From positions 31,543,732-31,607,731 of the forward strand of contig OZ038509.1 of NCBI GenBank assembly GCA_964036315.1: 64,000 nucleotides of DNA, written 5' to 3'. Position numbers and translations under genes: made by a program. The notes under the pieces were generated by a model that had not been told where the DNA came from, searched no databases, and was given only the letters and a program-made list of their open reading frames with translations. The first letter of the stretch is position 1, and every line of letters starts with the position of its first letter. Of the stretch, positions 12,065 through 24,700 are shown one piece after another. This stretch comes from Acanthosepion esculentum. Taxonomy: Eukaryota; Mollusca; Cephalopoda; Sepiida; Sepiidae.

Positions 12065-12232
12065 CAGTGTAACCTGGATATAAGAGAGTTGTCGGTACCG
12101 GAGACGAAGTCTCTTATATCCGGGTTTGGTCTATTTTGTTTATTAACACAGGCTCTAATTTTGGACCAGATAAAATCTCTCTTATACCCGGGTTTCTCTT
12201 ATATACGGGTCTCTTATATCCGGGTTACACTG
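12065..12232. mobile_element. pogo/Tigger-like MITE
   Basis: The 168-bp element begins CAGTGTAACCTGGATATAAG and ends with the inverted form ...CTTATATCCGGGTTACACTG, flanked by TA on both sides. The CAGTGTAACC...GGATATAAG terminus and TA duplication are typical of pogo-group Tc1/mariner elements. Internal sub-repeats of CTCTTATATCCGGGT are present. It has no coding capacity. Confidence 0.85.
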
Positions 12233-12349
12233 TACATCAAATCAAATATGTTAAGATAAGAAGTAATCATTCAAAAAAGAACAACTATGGTAAGAACTTT
12301 CACTTTTTTGATTTTCATGAATGATACACAGTTTTCTCTCTCTTCAGAC

Positions 12350-13531
12350 CCCAATAATAATCTTTTTTTTTTATCCCATCTGCCTTGATATCTGTCCTCC
12401 ATGTCTTTTATCCTGATGTAAAGAAACGTTCTCTTTGTTCATCACTTATATTGTCAAAATTTTCTGGAAACCTGTCCAAATGACTATGCAGGAAATATAG
12501 TTTGATACTCATGTTAGCATCAAGTTCCTGGTAGTTTGCTAACATCCTGTTGACTAGTTCATCATAGTAGTCTGTCTTGCAATTACTAAGAAAGTTTTTT
12601 ACTACAGCAACAAATCAAATCTAGGCATTTGATTCAATTCATAGTATTTGTTGAAGTTGTTATCCTTTATGAATTTTTGAATTTCAGGTCCATCAAAAAT
12701 AACTTGTTTCAACTTTTCTATGCTGAAACCAGAAAATACACTTCAAATGTACTGAAAATATTGGCCTTCCTTGTCACATACTTTCACAAACTGCTTCATT
12801 TGATATGGAGAGGTGGGAGGATGATTTTGTTTCTGGGGACTAGTGGATCACTTATCACATTTTTCTCTCTGACTTTCATTTCTACTCTGACCCATTCACT
12901 TTTATCTCAATGTTGATCTCTGACTCTACTGTCCAATAAACAAAGGAAGCATACAAACTTTGTGTAGCCTGATTGCTGCCCAAGTAAAAAGTTAACCAAT
13001 ACAAATCACCTAGTTATGATGAAAGTAATTTATTCTTTCCATTATCTCCTTGGTGGATTCATGATTTTCCTTCAACTTGTGGATTAGTATCGATGTGTAT
13101 ACATTGGTGTGGTATAACAAAATAAATTTTAATCTATGCTTTGAGCTATCAATGAATAATCTCTGTGAATTTGTATCATAGTCCTGAACACCAAGACACA
13201 CTAAAACTCATTTGACATCATTACAATATACAAGTTTGATTGAAATAAGAGACAAATTCAGCATCTTTGTTGCGATAAAATGTCACTTTTGTTCCTTCCT
13301 TAAGATTTTTCTCCTTCAGTCTTGTAAGTACTCCTGACATGTTTTGCAGACGATATGTGGTACCCACACTTTGTCCTGATCACCTAGCTTCACTTCACTG
13401 TAAGCATTATAAGCTTTTCTGATAAAGTCATTGATCAGTTTTCTGTTATTTATTGTTGCAAACTTGCATATATAACAGAAATCAGGATTGTTTTTGCATC
13501 CTCTGCAATTGCCTTGGTGGAAATAAAACAA
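12350..13531 (-). pseudogene. Pseudogene of a multicopy invertebrate protein family of unknown function
   Basis: Fragments in order on the minus strand match one protein family I recall from many arthropod and other invertebrate genome annotations. 13531-13316 gives a Cys-rich start (CRGCKNNPDFCYIC) followed by KLGDQDKVWVPHIVCKTC. 13201-13010 gives LVCLGVQDYDTNSQRLFIDS. About 12830-12640 gives RNKIILPPLHIK, MKQFVK and IEKLKQVIFDGPEI. About 12520-12400 gives NMSIKLYFLHSHLDRFPENF. Several stops and frameshifts separate the pieces, so it is dead. The family is highly multicopy and probably mobile-element-derived (inference); its biochemical role is unknown to me. Confidence 0.6.
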
Positions 13532-14050
13532 AGTGTGATAATAATATTATATTTGGATACAAATTTTTTCCTCAATTCATACTTAACACTACACATTACA
13601 TATCAACTAAATTCAATAAAATCATATAAAACATCAAACCTATCTTATATAGAGCATGTTTATAATTAATGTTTATGTGGTATGTAAAAAAAAAATAGAT
13701 GCATGGTCATACCATTGATAAGACTATGAATAGTTTGATTATAAATAATCTTCAATATTTTGAATACCAATGTTCATACACATTGTTAGTTGGTTGCTTA
13801 TAAAAATGATCATGTTATGATAAAATCCAATAAATGGATTCCATTTTTTGATAGAGCTATCATTCATCATTGAGATATCAGATTGCTTTTCATTAATAAA
13901 GATTGATTTGAGTTGATTATGATTTTAGATTTTCATTTTCTAATCTGAAAACTGTGAATTCACTTGATAAAAAAAATATGGTAAAATGAAATTTTGGTAC
14001 ACAAATGGTAACCAATATGCAACAATGAACATCATTTTTTGATTCACTGT
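13532..14050. other. AT-rich stretch, no gene seen
   Basis: No coding or RNA signal was found on either strand. Confidence 0.5.
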
Positions 14051-14084
14051 CTTATTGTTATTTATATCCTGGTCATGTCCAACG

Positions 14085-14232
14085 AGCTTTGTCATACATC
14101 AGGACTCTCTGAATTTAGGGTTCCTGTTCACAGAGGTTGTGGTAGTCCTAGGAAGATGTGGAAGGACTGCATTGGGAGGGATGTGCAGGAGTGTGGCCTT
14201 GCCCAAATTAGCCCGCTTGGAAAGAAGAAATG
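14085..14232 (+). pseudogene. Possible 3' end of a LINE reverse-transcriptase ORF
   Basis: The plus strand reads FRVPVHRGCGSPRKMWKDC followed by IGRDVQECGL. This resembles the C-terminal RGRGRPRKTWxDCVxxDLxxLGL motif found at the end of many non-LTR retrotransposon proteins. Only about 50 codons are visible and nothing upstream supports it. Confidence 0.35.
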
Positions 14233-15590
14233 AGAGCTAGTTGACTGCTACCTAACCCAGTCACTGGGAAACCTGCAACAGTATAATCAAAGCTTCGGAT
14301 CTTGACTTGATTACTACATACTCATAATAATTAAACAGCTCATGCATAAATATTTCAAAGGTGTGTCAAAGAGCTACACAAAATGATATATATTAAAACA
14401 GCAGGCTCCAAGAAAAAATGCAAAAAAGTAAAATCTGAAATAAGATTATAAACTTGTGGATGAAGTAGTAAACAGATTACCAGTTACAAAAAAAACTTTA
14501 ACCAATAACTGTTAGTTTCAATGTATTCAATAATCTTCAAGTTTTTCTCCTTAAAAAAGGATAAACAAAACAGCACTAAAGCATTGATTCATAAATTTAG
14601 TAGCATAGTAATTCTGCGTTCAATTCTTGAGACGGGTAATACAATTCAGAATCATTGGAAAAAGGGCAAGCACTAATTGAGCAGTACTAAATAAGAACTA
14701 AATGAGATATCACTAAACATAGTGGAATTAGTACAGTGTACACCTGTAATTTCAAGAAAGGATTATTTAGTTGAAAATTCCTGAGAAGTCAAAAAGTACC
14801 TGATAAAGGCTGGAGAGCAAAACAGACAAAATGGAATTATATCAACAAAGATGTGGACAATAGTCTGAGTGTAAATAATGTAAACTTCTCATCATATTAA
14901 TTAAAACAGAAAATATTGTCAGACCAAGACCTTCTTATAAATGATACAGACTTAAAAATATGCAAAGCTCACATTTTTTATGCCAACATAGCATAACATA
15001 TCTATGTGAACAAAAAAAAAATGACCTTCTATTCCTTTCCACTATGTAGAGCAAATGACATTTCCAACAAGTGATGTACTTGGATGGAAACATTTTAATA
15101 AGACTTGTTTCTCAACCTGATTGTGGTAACAGTAATAAAAAGTAATGTTCTGGAAAAAAGCCTTAAGAAGAGAATTCCTTCTCAATATTATTTCCAACCA
15201 ATCAAAAGAGAGGATTTGGAACCTAAGATAATCTTGAAAAGTAGTTTACTAAGTTGGTCTGAACAATTAAATGGGAACCTACGAGCCAGCTTATTCATTG
15301 CAATTCTTGTTTCTGAGCAAGTTACCAAGGAGAGATATAAGTCAGCAGCACAAGTAATCTTAGAATTCCAAATATTTCCTTTAAAAGTATATGGACAAGT
15401 CTTCTTGACCTTGTTTCAAAATCTCAGTCTTTACTACTATTTTTAATGATTACCATGATTTGACTAGTATTACAAAAAATGATTAATATCTTATACCAAA
15501 TACAAATTGATTTACCTCTGAACTTATTAACAAATGCTATTTTTTAAAATATAGATTTATCTTCAGTTTATCTCAAGATAAAAGTACATC
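14233..15590. other. AT-rich stretch, no recognised gene
   Basis: A 113-codon frame at 15105-15446 (+) directly precedes the Gypsy remnant. It might be its decayed upstream pol, but no motif supports this. Confidence 0.35.
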
Positions 15591-15599
15591 CTAAGGTGG

Positions 15600-16930
15600 C
15601 AGTTATTTTACTTTTAGGATTTAAAAAAATATGGGAATATTTCAATGTTTTTTGGACAAAATATTTGCTAATGAAGACTATGTATGTGTGTATTTAGACA
15701 CTATCCTTGTATTTAGTGATAATGAAACAGAATGTACAAATGATTTAGATAGAATTATAACATTTAGATGAAAACAATATTTTCCAACATGTACTTTTAA
15801 TGCTACTAATTTAATTTTTAATACGGAAAGATTTTTGTCCTATAATAAAAATATTTTTCCATGTCCCAAAGGTACTAAGAGTTGACATAGATTTGGGGGT
15901 ATAATATAATTTTATCACAAATTTATCTCTAATTATGCCAAAATTGTACAATTTCTGTCTGAACATATGAGATTATTTCCTAACTGTTCTTTTGAATTAT
16001 CTGATATTGTGTCACTGTGTGCTGTACATTGCTGTTAGTAACTTTGTAATGTAACTGCTTTAGTTTACCCATAAACCTTTAATAGGTTCTGACTACTAAA
16101 TGAACACTGAAGGTAGTCAGTGTGCTGTTTATGCATGACACCAGTTGATACATGGGATGCCCATTCCTATTTGTTTCTTTTTTCCAAAAGATTTACCAAG
16201 ACAAAGTATTTTACAGAGAATTGCTTGCAACCCAGTCAGCAGTGCTTCACTTTTGTCACCTCATGTTGACATGTTATTTTATTGGCCATAAATCCTATAC
16301 AGTTCTTTTCAGTCAAATTGCCCACATCAACAACTGCTAATACTTACCAAGTATATTTCTGATCTGGCATATATTAAAGGCAATCAGAATATAGTAGGTG
16401 ATTGTATGTCACAACTGTTTTTTGCAATACAAGTCGATGCTTTTATTTGATTGTACAGAAATCGTGGTATATGCTAATGATAAAGAAATTAAATCTTTTG
16501 CAAAACCTAAAATGTTTTTTACATAATAATTCGAAGGTATTATATAATGTATCCACTTCTTATCCTTGACCTTTTATACTGAAAACTTTGTATAAATCTA
16601 TTGTTGATAGCCTTCACAGATTGTTTCATTTAAATATTGGATCATCTATAAAATCCAGATGCTATTGGCTGTATAGATAAATCTATAAAAGAGTTTTGTA
16701 TAAAGTTTTTGTATACCGAGGTCAAAATTTAATAAACATACAAAATCTACTATTCACAATTTTGAATTACTTTTAACAAGTTTGTAAACTGTCCACATAG
16801 ATATGATTGGATCTGTAATGATTCATATAATATTCTGATGTATACAGACTATTCATCTCATTGGATTGAGGTTAAAACATAAACTTAAATTACTGCAAAA
16901 TCAGTAGCTGAAATTTCTGTAAAGACGTAA
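15600..16930 (+). pseudogene. Decayed Ty3/Gypsy pol (RT, RNase H, integrase)
   Basis: Pieces in several frames follow Gypsy pol order. At about 15630-15720 the frame reads FLDKIFANEDYVCVYLDTIL, with YLDT replacing the usual YLDD catalytic box. At about 15860-15970 it reads FYHKFISNYAKIVQFLSEHM (RT connection). At 16200-16310, RELLATQSAVLHFCH and GHKSYTVLF match RNase H. At about 16360-16410, AYIKGNQNIVGDCMS matches the RNase H to integrase linker. At about 16620-16900, LHRLFHLNI, HIDMIGSV and IDYSSHWIEV match integrase. Many stops and frameshifts occur, and no LTRs were found. Clearly inactive and old. Confidence 0.65.
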
Positions 16931-17029
16931 GTTACATATCTGGAGTTTCACATCATGAGAAAGTCATTTTAAAAGTGAGTTGTTTTTAAAACATATTACC
17001 ATTCACAGTGTCAAAGTTCCATAGATAGT

Positions 17030-17515
17030 TTGGTTTGTTTTGTTTTACAGCATATCAACCTCAATGGGTTATTTAATGCTGACAAAATTTTTATTGTTGG
17101 TAATATTTTTTTTCCAAAAATCTATTTCTGGTAATATTTTTTCCTTCAAAAATCTATTTCTGGTAAGAATTTTCCTTCGCTGGTAATATTCTTCTTAAAA
17201 AAATTAATTGCTGGTAATATTTGTTTTTCAAAAATGTATTGCTGGTAAGAATTTTTTTTTATAAAGTATTTCTGGTATTAAAACATATTTTTACACTTTC
17301 ATAGTGTTTTAACCCCAGTTTGGGGGCTAACTATTTGCCCATAGCTGGGACCCTAACAGGTGCTACCACTCCTGGTCAAGGTGGACCTGGGAATATCAGC
17401 AATTAAGAGGTGGTTCCATGCTTCTCAAAACCTCCTGATCAGAGGCCTTGCTGTTGGACGTATTTTATTGTCTTACCCAGGATGCAGATGTAGTCCATAG
17501 AGCACACATTAATTA
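17030..17515 (+). repeat. Interspersed repeat shared with 61010-61350
   Basis: Both loci start with GCATATCAACC..., then TGGGTTATTTAATGC. Both later carry a T-rich section with repeated GGTAA or GGCAACATC units and end with TTACCCAGGATGCAGATGTAGT-like sequence. Here the middle is a tandem run of 'CTGGTAATATTTTTT...AAAAATCTATTT' units (17095-17280). No coding capacity. Confidence 0.6.
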
Positions 17516-19383
17516 AAACAGCAATTATACCTTATAAAGAATCATGGTGCTCAGCATTGCCATTTGTACTCCTTAGTATATACAGTGTGTCTAATGAATT
17601 AGGCTTCTTACCTGTAATTGGTGCCTCAATATTAATGGTTCAACTGTTTATCAGTCCATCTGGCACAAAGTTAATTCATGAAATAGGTTTACAAAGTATA
17701 TGTGAAAAGTCATGCTACACCTTGATCTCAATTACTTTTCTACATGAAATTCCCATACGTTAAATAAACATTAAATTCCAAATGTTATGTGATAAAGTAT
17801 GGATTAAGATGAATCACATTACGAAACTATTGGAAGTACCTGCAAATTTCTACAATGTTCACCAAAACATTTTCTCATTGAGATAAATGATAATATACAT
17901 AATTGACTGTGAACTGACTAAACTGACTAAATCTGTGAAGCATTCATAAATAAAAGTATTTTAAGGGTAAAACAAATTCTACAGATAATATTTCAAACTA
18001 TGATAGTTTATATAAAGATAATAGTGATAACAAAGTTAAAGAAAACAAACAGATAATATCACTTGCAATTCTAAATTTTATGATAAATTGGGTGTTATTA
18101 GTTGTTATTCTGATCACAAAATTTCTGTTATTATTATTCTGATCACAAAATTTCAAATGATCTATGGAGTCACATCAAAACAGCAGAAACTAGTTCACAA
18201 AGATAAAAAACACATTGCAGAAATAAAAGATACAGAGATGGCATGATAAGTTGTATGTTAATTTCATGCAATTTATTTATATGTTTTTTGTGTGTATTGG
18301 TTTGTATATTTTTAGGTTACAATTGTTTTATGGTACATGTGATAAAAGGAAGAAGTCGCTCCATATTATTACATACCATATCACAGAGAGAAGTTATACA
18401 TGTGTTGCCTGACTAAGGATTCATGATGAAGAGTGGTCTGGTTCTTGGGGTCTTAGAACGACGTTTTAACCATAGGGCTAACTCTGTGCTGGTCAATGCT
18501 GATGCTGGTCCAAACTGATTGTTGGTCACTGGCTGCTTCAGTCCACACCAACTCTGCTCACACTGTGTTCTTGATCCAAGAGCGGTGGAAAATCAAAGGT
18601 CATACTCAAAAAAAGCGCTGGTTCAAGCTGTGGCAGGTGCTATATTAAGAAAAAAATAGCTTCACAATGAAATATAAAATGAGAGATTCAAAAGTTTAAT
18701 CTTCAATTGGTTTATATAGCTCTTGATACAGGAAAAATTAATTCCTTCCTGCATCAATGACAATGGAGGGGCTGGGTTCAAAGTTTTGGAATTAGGAAAT
18801 CTGGTTGACAGCTGATGTGGATTTCTGAGGCACTCAATGTGGGATCTCAGCTCCCCAAAGTCATCTGCTTATATTCACTTAAGCCCAAGACTGGCATGGG
18901 GCTGAAGAGTTCTGGGTGATTCCACAATTTTCATTAATTCAAATAAAGGTTTTCTTTGTTCCTTATTTCTGCTTTTTTAATCAACTTTCTAAATTTGGAG
19001 AATTGATCACCTTCCTTGGGAGTAGTCACAGGGATTGTTCTTCCTTTAACTCCAACCTTCTTCACTTCACATCTCACACTGCTACTCCACACAGGCAGGA
19101 CTAAATTCTGCCCCTTCCTCCTTTCTTCTCAGTATTCTAATTCTGCCCACTTCTCGGGGCTGGCATAGCTGTCTTTGTGACAAATCTAATTTTTTAAGTG
19201 CATAGGAGAAAGGATATAGTTTATTCTCCTCATTAATTTCAATTCCCTGACTCCTTTTCTAGACCCACTTGTCCAGCAAAAAAAAACAAACAAAAAAAAA
19301 CACAAACCAGATCACCTTCTCCTTTTATCCTTCCAAGTAGTAATAAAAATTATTTTCTAATTTGTATTCATCAATGAAAATAT
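17516..19383. other. Intergenic stretch without a recognised gene
   Basis: Contains short frames only. Bases 18420-18600 and 18960-19140 are somewhat GC-richer and may be old repeats, but no homology could be assigned. Confidence 0.4.
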
Positions 19384-19449
19384 ATTTGTTTATCTGAATT
19401 CTCAACAATGATGTCTGTACCTCATTGTTGAGAATTCAGGTAAACAAAT
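19384..19449. repeat. Long hairpin (28-bp arms)
   Basis: 19384-19411 is the reverse complement of 19422-19449 with one mismatch; the loop is 10 bases. Confidence 0.95.
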
Positions 19450-22047
19450 CATTGGGACAGTTGACGTATTAGTGAAAACATAAACCAGATCACCCGCCTG
19501 TTATGACAGATTGATTTTCATAATCCTAACCCGTACAGCGGGTTCATTCTCCATATTCATTTCTAATGAAAATATAATTCCTGTCTGCTTCTCTTTTTGC
19601 CAATGACATGTATTTTTCTAATTTCCCAAGAAAGAGATAAAACTATTTCTCAATATGCTTTGCCCGCATGCCAGATTTTTGATAGATAAGAAAAAAGTAA
19701 ACTCTTGGTGCATTCATAGGGGTGAAGCAACCTACATGGCCCATTCTTCATTTCCACATTCCTATGTAATGTGAACTGCAACTACATTTAAATAAATAAA
19801 TCTGGGAACTACTATGATGAGGTGGAAGAATGTCTTTCTCCATGGATGCAAGGATAGGTGTATCAGAGAAAGCAACACACGTGTCAGCAGAAAAGTAGCA
19901 TTGTCAAACTGCTAAGGAAACCCACTTAGCATATCTGTCACTAATGCTACCTAGCCAAGAAAGATGTAGGTACACAGGACATTTCTGTACTGAAACAGTT
20001 TTGACTTTATTAAAGTCTGAAATTTTATTTATGAAACCTTCTCTTTGCAAAAAGAAGGATTTTGTCCTTGGTCTCCAATTGATTTCCATTTAAATAATTT
20101 TTTTTCAAACAATCTCCATTGCTATTGATAATGTTCATCTGTTTATTCACCTCAATTTAGTTCTGTTGAGTGAGTTCGAAACTGGTTAGCTAGCTCGTTT
20201 TTCATTTTTTCCTCCCTTTTAATTGTTACTATGTGTGGTAATATTAAAAATAAATTTTGTCTGTTTATGTCAGATATGTATGTGTAACAAAGGGTGGTGG
20301 AAAGATGTAAGGCTGACCTATTTCCAAAAATTCTGAACAAAAATCAGAAATTTTTTTAATGCTAAGAACTTTCCACTACACATGCACACACGAAAGAAAG
20401 AAAAAAAAATATGTTAAAAGCTATGGTATGTGTCTCTTAAGGTTATTAAAAGGAACACTTTTAATAAATGTTCTGATCATCCACTTTGTGCACTCAGGAA
20501 GTTCTGTCTGTCCAACAAAAATGACTCACTACTCAACTTTACTCTGTAAATGAGAGTCCAATTTCATAAAAACATAAATTGACAGGATTCAAGCTGAAGA
20601 ATATATGTGTGTGTGAGCTACCATAAGTATGTTTGAAAGCATTTTTTAATAAGCCTAGAGGGAAAAGAAAATAATTTATATGACAAGAACCATAAATAAC
20701 AAAGAAGAGATTGTGAGAAAAAAATAATAGAATCAAAAAAAAAATGAAGAGAAGAATTATTCAAGAAAAAATAATAACAACGAAACAAAGCGGTCAAAAA
20801 AGTAAAGAAAACCTTTCTCGTATTTAATTTGAATTAGGTATCGTCACGGACTTTGTACAAAAACGAAAAACAAAAACACATAAATGCATTCTTATAACCA
20901 ATAGTTTAAGAATATAATTTTATTTTATATTAAATTTAGTAATGAATAATTTTATTTTTTGTACTGACGGGAGATAGTCAGTCAACGTGAGATTACAGAA
21001 TTATTTCCTTTTTGTACATCTATACCAAAATAATCTAACAGTTGCTAACTAAACAAATCCTTTTAAAAATGACATTAAACATTACATTTTTAAATCTTCA
21101 AACATGTCTTTTTAATTTAATAAAATAAATTATTGTGATGAACAACAACAGGATTAATTCCAGAACTGCACTTTCAAATTAATTACACTTCTTTACTGTA
21201 CAGTACACGTATTTTTTTTTTAAATAAATAAAGTTTAGAAAGTTTAGTGAGATTATTTTCCTGTCGTATCTGAAAGAAAATAACGTGGTTTTTATTAATT
21301 TATGCAAGCACTAAATTCTAAAAAATGTTTATTTTTAATTTTCTTTTAAATTCCTTTTTACAAGATGCGGACCGAATTTTCCGTATGTTCACATTCGATA
21401 ATTTTTTTTTACTGAAATAATATCTTCAGGGATTTCTTTTTATTTTATAACTGTAAAAAAAAAATGTACAAATTAAAAACGAAAAGTATATACAGGCGAT
21501 ATCGAAAAGGAGGTATGAAACTGAGTGAAACCTATCCCCTAAAAAGATTTCAATAAAATAACCTATTCATTCATTAATGAAATAAGTCCTGAAAATTTCA
21601 TTTGAATCGGATTATTTCCTGATTTTTGGCAAATAAAACAGGTGGTGTCGGGTTTTGTTTTTTTTAACTTTCGTTGCGGAAAAAAGTATGAATTTCGACC
21701 TTATCTGGATTTTGAATATTTTGATTTAAATTTTTCACTAGAATCAATCTATAATATTCAATCTATGTATTGTAATGTAATTAATATTCACCTCGGACTT
21801 AACTTAAGTGTTGTGACAAGGAAATGGTAAAAAAAATATTTGTTGTGTAAAATAAAAATAAAATATATTTCAAGTTTCAACATTTGGTTCAGGTTACAGC
21901 ACTTACAGACTTACACTTTTCTTGTGCATATATTTTTCTAACGATTACATTTCTAAACAAGAACTAAGGGATTTCTTAATCCTACATATTTTTATCACTT
22001 TAAAGTAAACGTTATTTTTAAATGGATAGCCATATTTAAATAGATAC
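19450..22047. other. AT-rich intergenic stretch with a short dispersed-repeat piece
   Basis: No gene recognised. About 21540-21640 resembles, on the minus strand, the 'ACTTATTTCATTAATGAATGAAT' block of the dispersed AT-rich repeats. Confidence 0.4.
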
Positions 22048-22133
22048 TCCTGCGTCGCCCATTACAGAAGCCCGCCGAATCTAACGACAGTTTCTCCTGC
22101 AAAGGGGACGCAGGTTCGAATCCTGCCGGAGGA
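22048..22133 (+). tRNA. Class II tRNA-like sequence, probably a pseudogene
   Basis: The 86-base segment ends in a perfect T arm: GCAGG/CCTGC stem with the 7-base loop TTCGAAT at 22110-22126, including the B-box. A 5-bp long variable arm precedes it (TCTCC at 22093-22097 pairing with GGGGA at 22104-22108). The acceptor stem TCCTGCG/CGGAGGA pairs at 6 of 7 positions. A run of five T at 22138-22142 could terminate pol III. Against a functional tRNA, no proper D stem or A-box is visible, and the anticodon arm pairs poorly (loop AATCTAA lacks T at position 33). The size and variable arm fit Ser/Leu-type tRNAs. Confidence 0.45.
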
Positions 22134-22142
22134 CTAATTTTT

Positions 22143-23985
22143 CTTAAAAAGATTTCTTAAATATTCAGGCTGGTAGACGAAACTAAAATACTGTTTAAAA
22201 ATAGACGGAGCGACTACTCAAATATAAACATCAACTAAAAAGTGATAAAAATATTGTACATAAAATGAATCTAAAAACTAAAACTAATTAATTGTACGTG
22301 TTGATTCTGTTAACAGATAATTTTGTCATTGGGGATACACTAGGCCCGTCACTAAGGGACAAGGGGTAGCTCTATAGTGGTATGAGACCTAGGGTTTAAA
22401 ATGAACAGTTGATTTACCCAACCCACACCAAGAAGATTAATGAACGTACGATAATGACAAGGAAATACACGGGTAATTTTAACAAAACAAGATAAGAAAT
22501 TCATGAATTTACACGTTTGAAGTAGTGTTCATTTCAGGAAAATAAATCGGAATTCTGTTCATAAAACAGATTCAATGAACTGACACAAAATAATATTCAA
22601 AAATGTTTAAGACAAATGTAAGAGAGTTCATGGCTCACCAAAGAGATATATGGTTTGCATACGTTCAAAAGTAGATGAAGAGAGATATTTAGAAATACTT
22701 AACTTCCTTGGATTGTTGAGAGAAAATTCTTTGAATGTAATGTACTGGTTAGAGACCGATAATATAATCAGTGAGTAATTTTACTCTTGCAAGAACTTCA
22801 ACGCTGGTTGCGAAGAACTGAAACAAAACCTTTGACATGACTTCAAACACTCTTCTCTGATTAATTTAATTTTTCTCATCGTTTTATATAAAAAAAAAAT
22901 TTTGCATGGGCTCACTACTTTTTCTTCTTGGCTGACTGGTTAATTTCTGTGAAGGCAAGGTTTTCATTGGCCCAAAGAAAATTTCACATAAACTCATGAA
23001 TTCCTTTCCTTCTTTTTCCTAGGTCTGCCAAATTTGAAGAGAGTGGATGAAGGTAGATATTATTTCACATTCACTACAGCTCTCCCAGTCAAAAGTCATC
23101 CCCACCCCCACTCAGTGAAAATAACTTTAGTGTACAAATTTTATACATTTTGACTTTAACAAATTTAAAAGAACATTGATTAAAATAAGAGACAGAAACC
23201 AAATTAAGGAAAATCTACGATATAAAAATATCACACAAATGTCAATGAAAAAATGTAAGGAATTCGACTTCAAATCAGTTTGCATTCTAAAGTTAATTCT
23301 TTTTTTCTTTTGCTAATCCATCCCCAATTTTTATCATTATATTTATCAACACCTCAAAGAAATCGTCACTTCTTTTTTATATACAATTGTCATTTTAAAG
23401 CACAAAGCACACCTTTCAAGTAAAAAAATAAATGTTTCCTCTATAAATCATTTCTTACTTGGAATGTTTACCTGACATAGATGATCTCATTTTGTCATAG
23501 TTATTAGAGATTGAAAGACAGATTTTAAAATTTACTGTTTTATTCTGTTTTAATTTTGAAAATTATAATCTTTTTTTGCTTCTGTATGAACCAGAGATTT
23601 TTTTACTGTATTTTTCTAAACAACAAATCAAAACTGTTTACATTTCTTTTAACTAAAACAAAACAAATAGTTATTACATTGTAATTGTAATTGAATACAA
23701 AAACACTGATTTTCTAAAAAGATTTTTACATTTATTTTGTTATATTGAGTGGATTTTTTAATTGGAATTCTGCAGATTGAAATAATTTAGAATTGGGTCA
23801 TTCAACACTATAAAAAAGCAAAAACGTGTGTATATTTCAGAGATTACTGGTGTATATTGAGGAGTATTAAAGTCACCTTACCCACTTTAAAATAAAAATT
23901 ATCAAGGAGTAAAGATAAAAAGTGTCACTGAACATTTACACATTAAACTGACTTTTATCTAGGTATGTCCAATTTTGACCTTTTT
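22143..23985. other. AT-rich intergenic stretch, no gene seen
   Basis: No coding, RNA or TE protein signal recognised. Confidence 0.45.
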
Positions 23986-23989
23986 AGCG

Positions 23990-24700
23990 TTTTTTTTTAG
24001 TTGTTTTTTTGTCAGTTGAAAGACACATTAATTTCGAAATTCTTGTAAAAATTAACTACTTGTTGGATTTTAATGAAAACTTCAGAACTTATTCAGAAAT
24101 GAATGAACTTATTTTAGAAATGTTTGTCTCTTTGAAAGTCATGGTATAAATATTTTTTTTTTTTATATCTGTTACCCCCCTCGAACTTAATTTTATGAAA
24201 ACACAAAAAAAAATTTATTTGCAACCTGAATTTTTTTTTTTAATTAAATGCACAAAACTCTGAAAAATCTAAATCATCGATTCTTTTGTTAAAAAAATGT
24301 CCGAAATTGTCCAAACTTTTACCTCAATTGTAAAAATACAAAACCCAATAAAACTAAGACAATATTTAATTAAGAAAGTTTTTAATGGCTTTTCTGAATA
24401 ATATATACGAAGGTAATTATTATCTGAAAGAAAAAAAATTTTTTTGATGAACAATGAATTTTTACATTAATTTTCTTTTTTTTTTCAATTTTAAATACAC
24501 AATATGACAAAAGGTCATATATTTATACATTAAGTTCTTTCTGCAACCTTATGGAAATGATATATTATGTTCTCTACTTTTTAAAGATCATAAATTTGAA
24601 AGCTTATTAAAATCTGACAACCATAATTATTTTAAAAATAATTTTTAATATTCCAAAATTGTATTTAAAATCGTCTACAACGAAAGTACGGATGCACATT
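23990..24700 (+). repeat. Dispersed AT-rich repeat family 1, copy D
   Basis: Shares with copies at 7.9-8.5 kb and 35.7-36.2 kb the blocks CTTATTCAGAAATGAATGAA, 'TATATCTGTTAC', 'TTGATGAACAATGAATTTTTACA' and 'TTAATGGCTTTTCTGAATAATATAT', in the same order. Confidence 0.5.

Noticed and set aside
22048..22133. tmRNA 3' end (GGGGACGCAGGTTCGAATCC resembles the tmRNA acceptor half)
   Set aside because: The context is nuclear AT-rich animal DNA, no tag-coding or 5' half was found, and the class II tRNA variable arm explains the sequence better.
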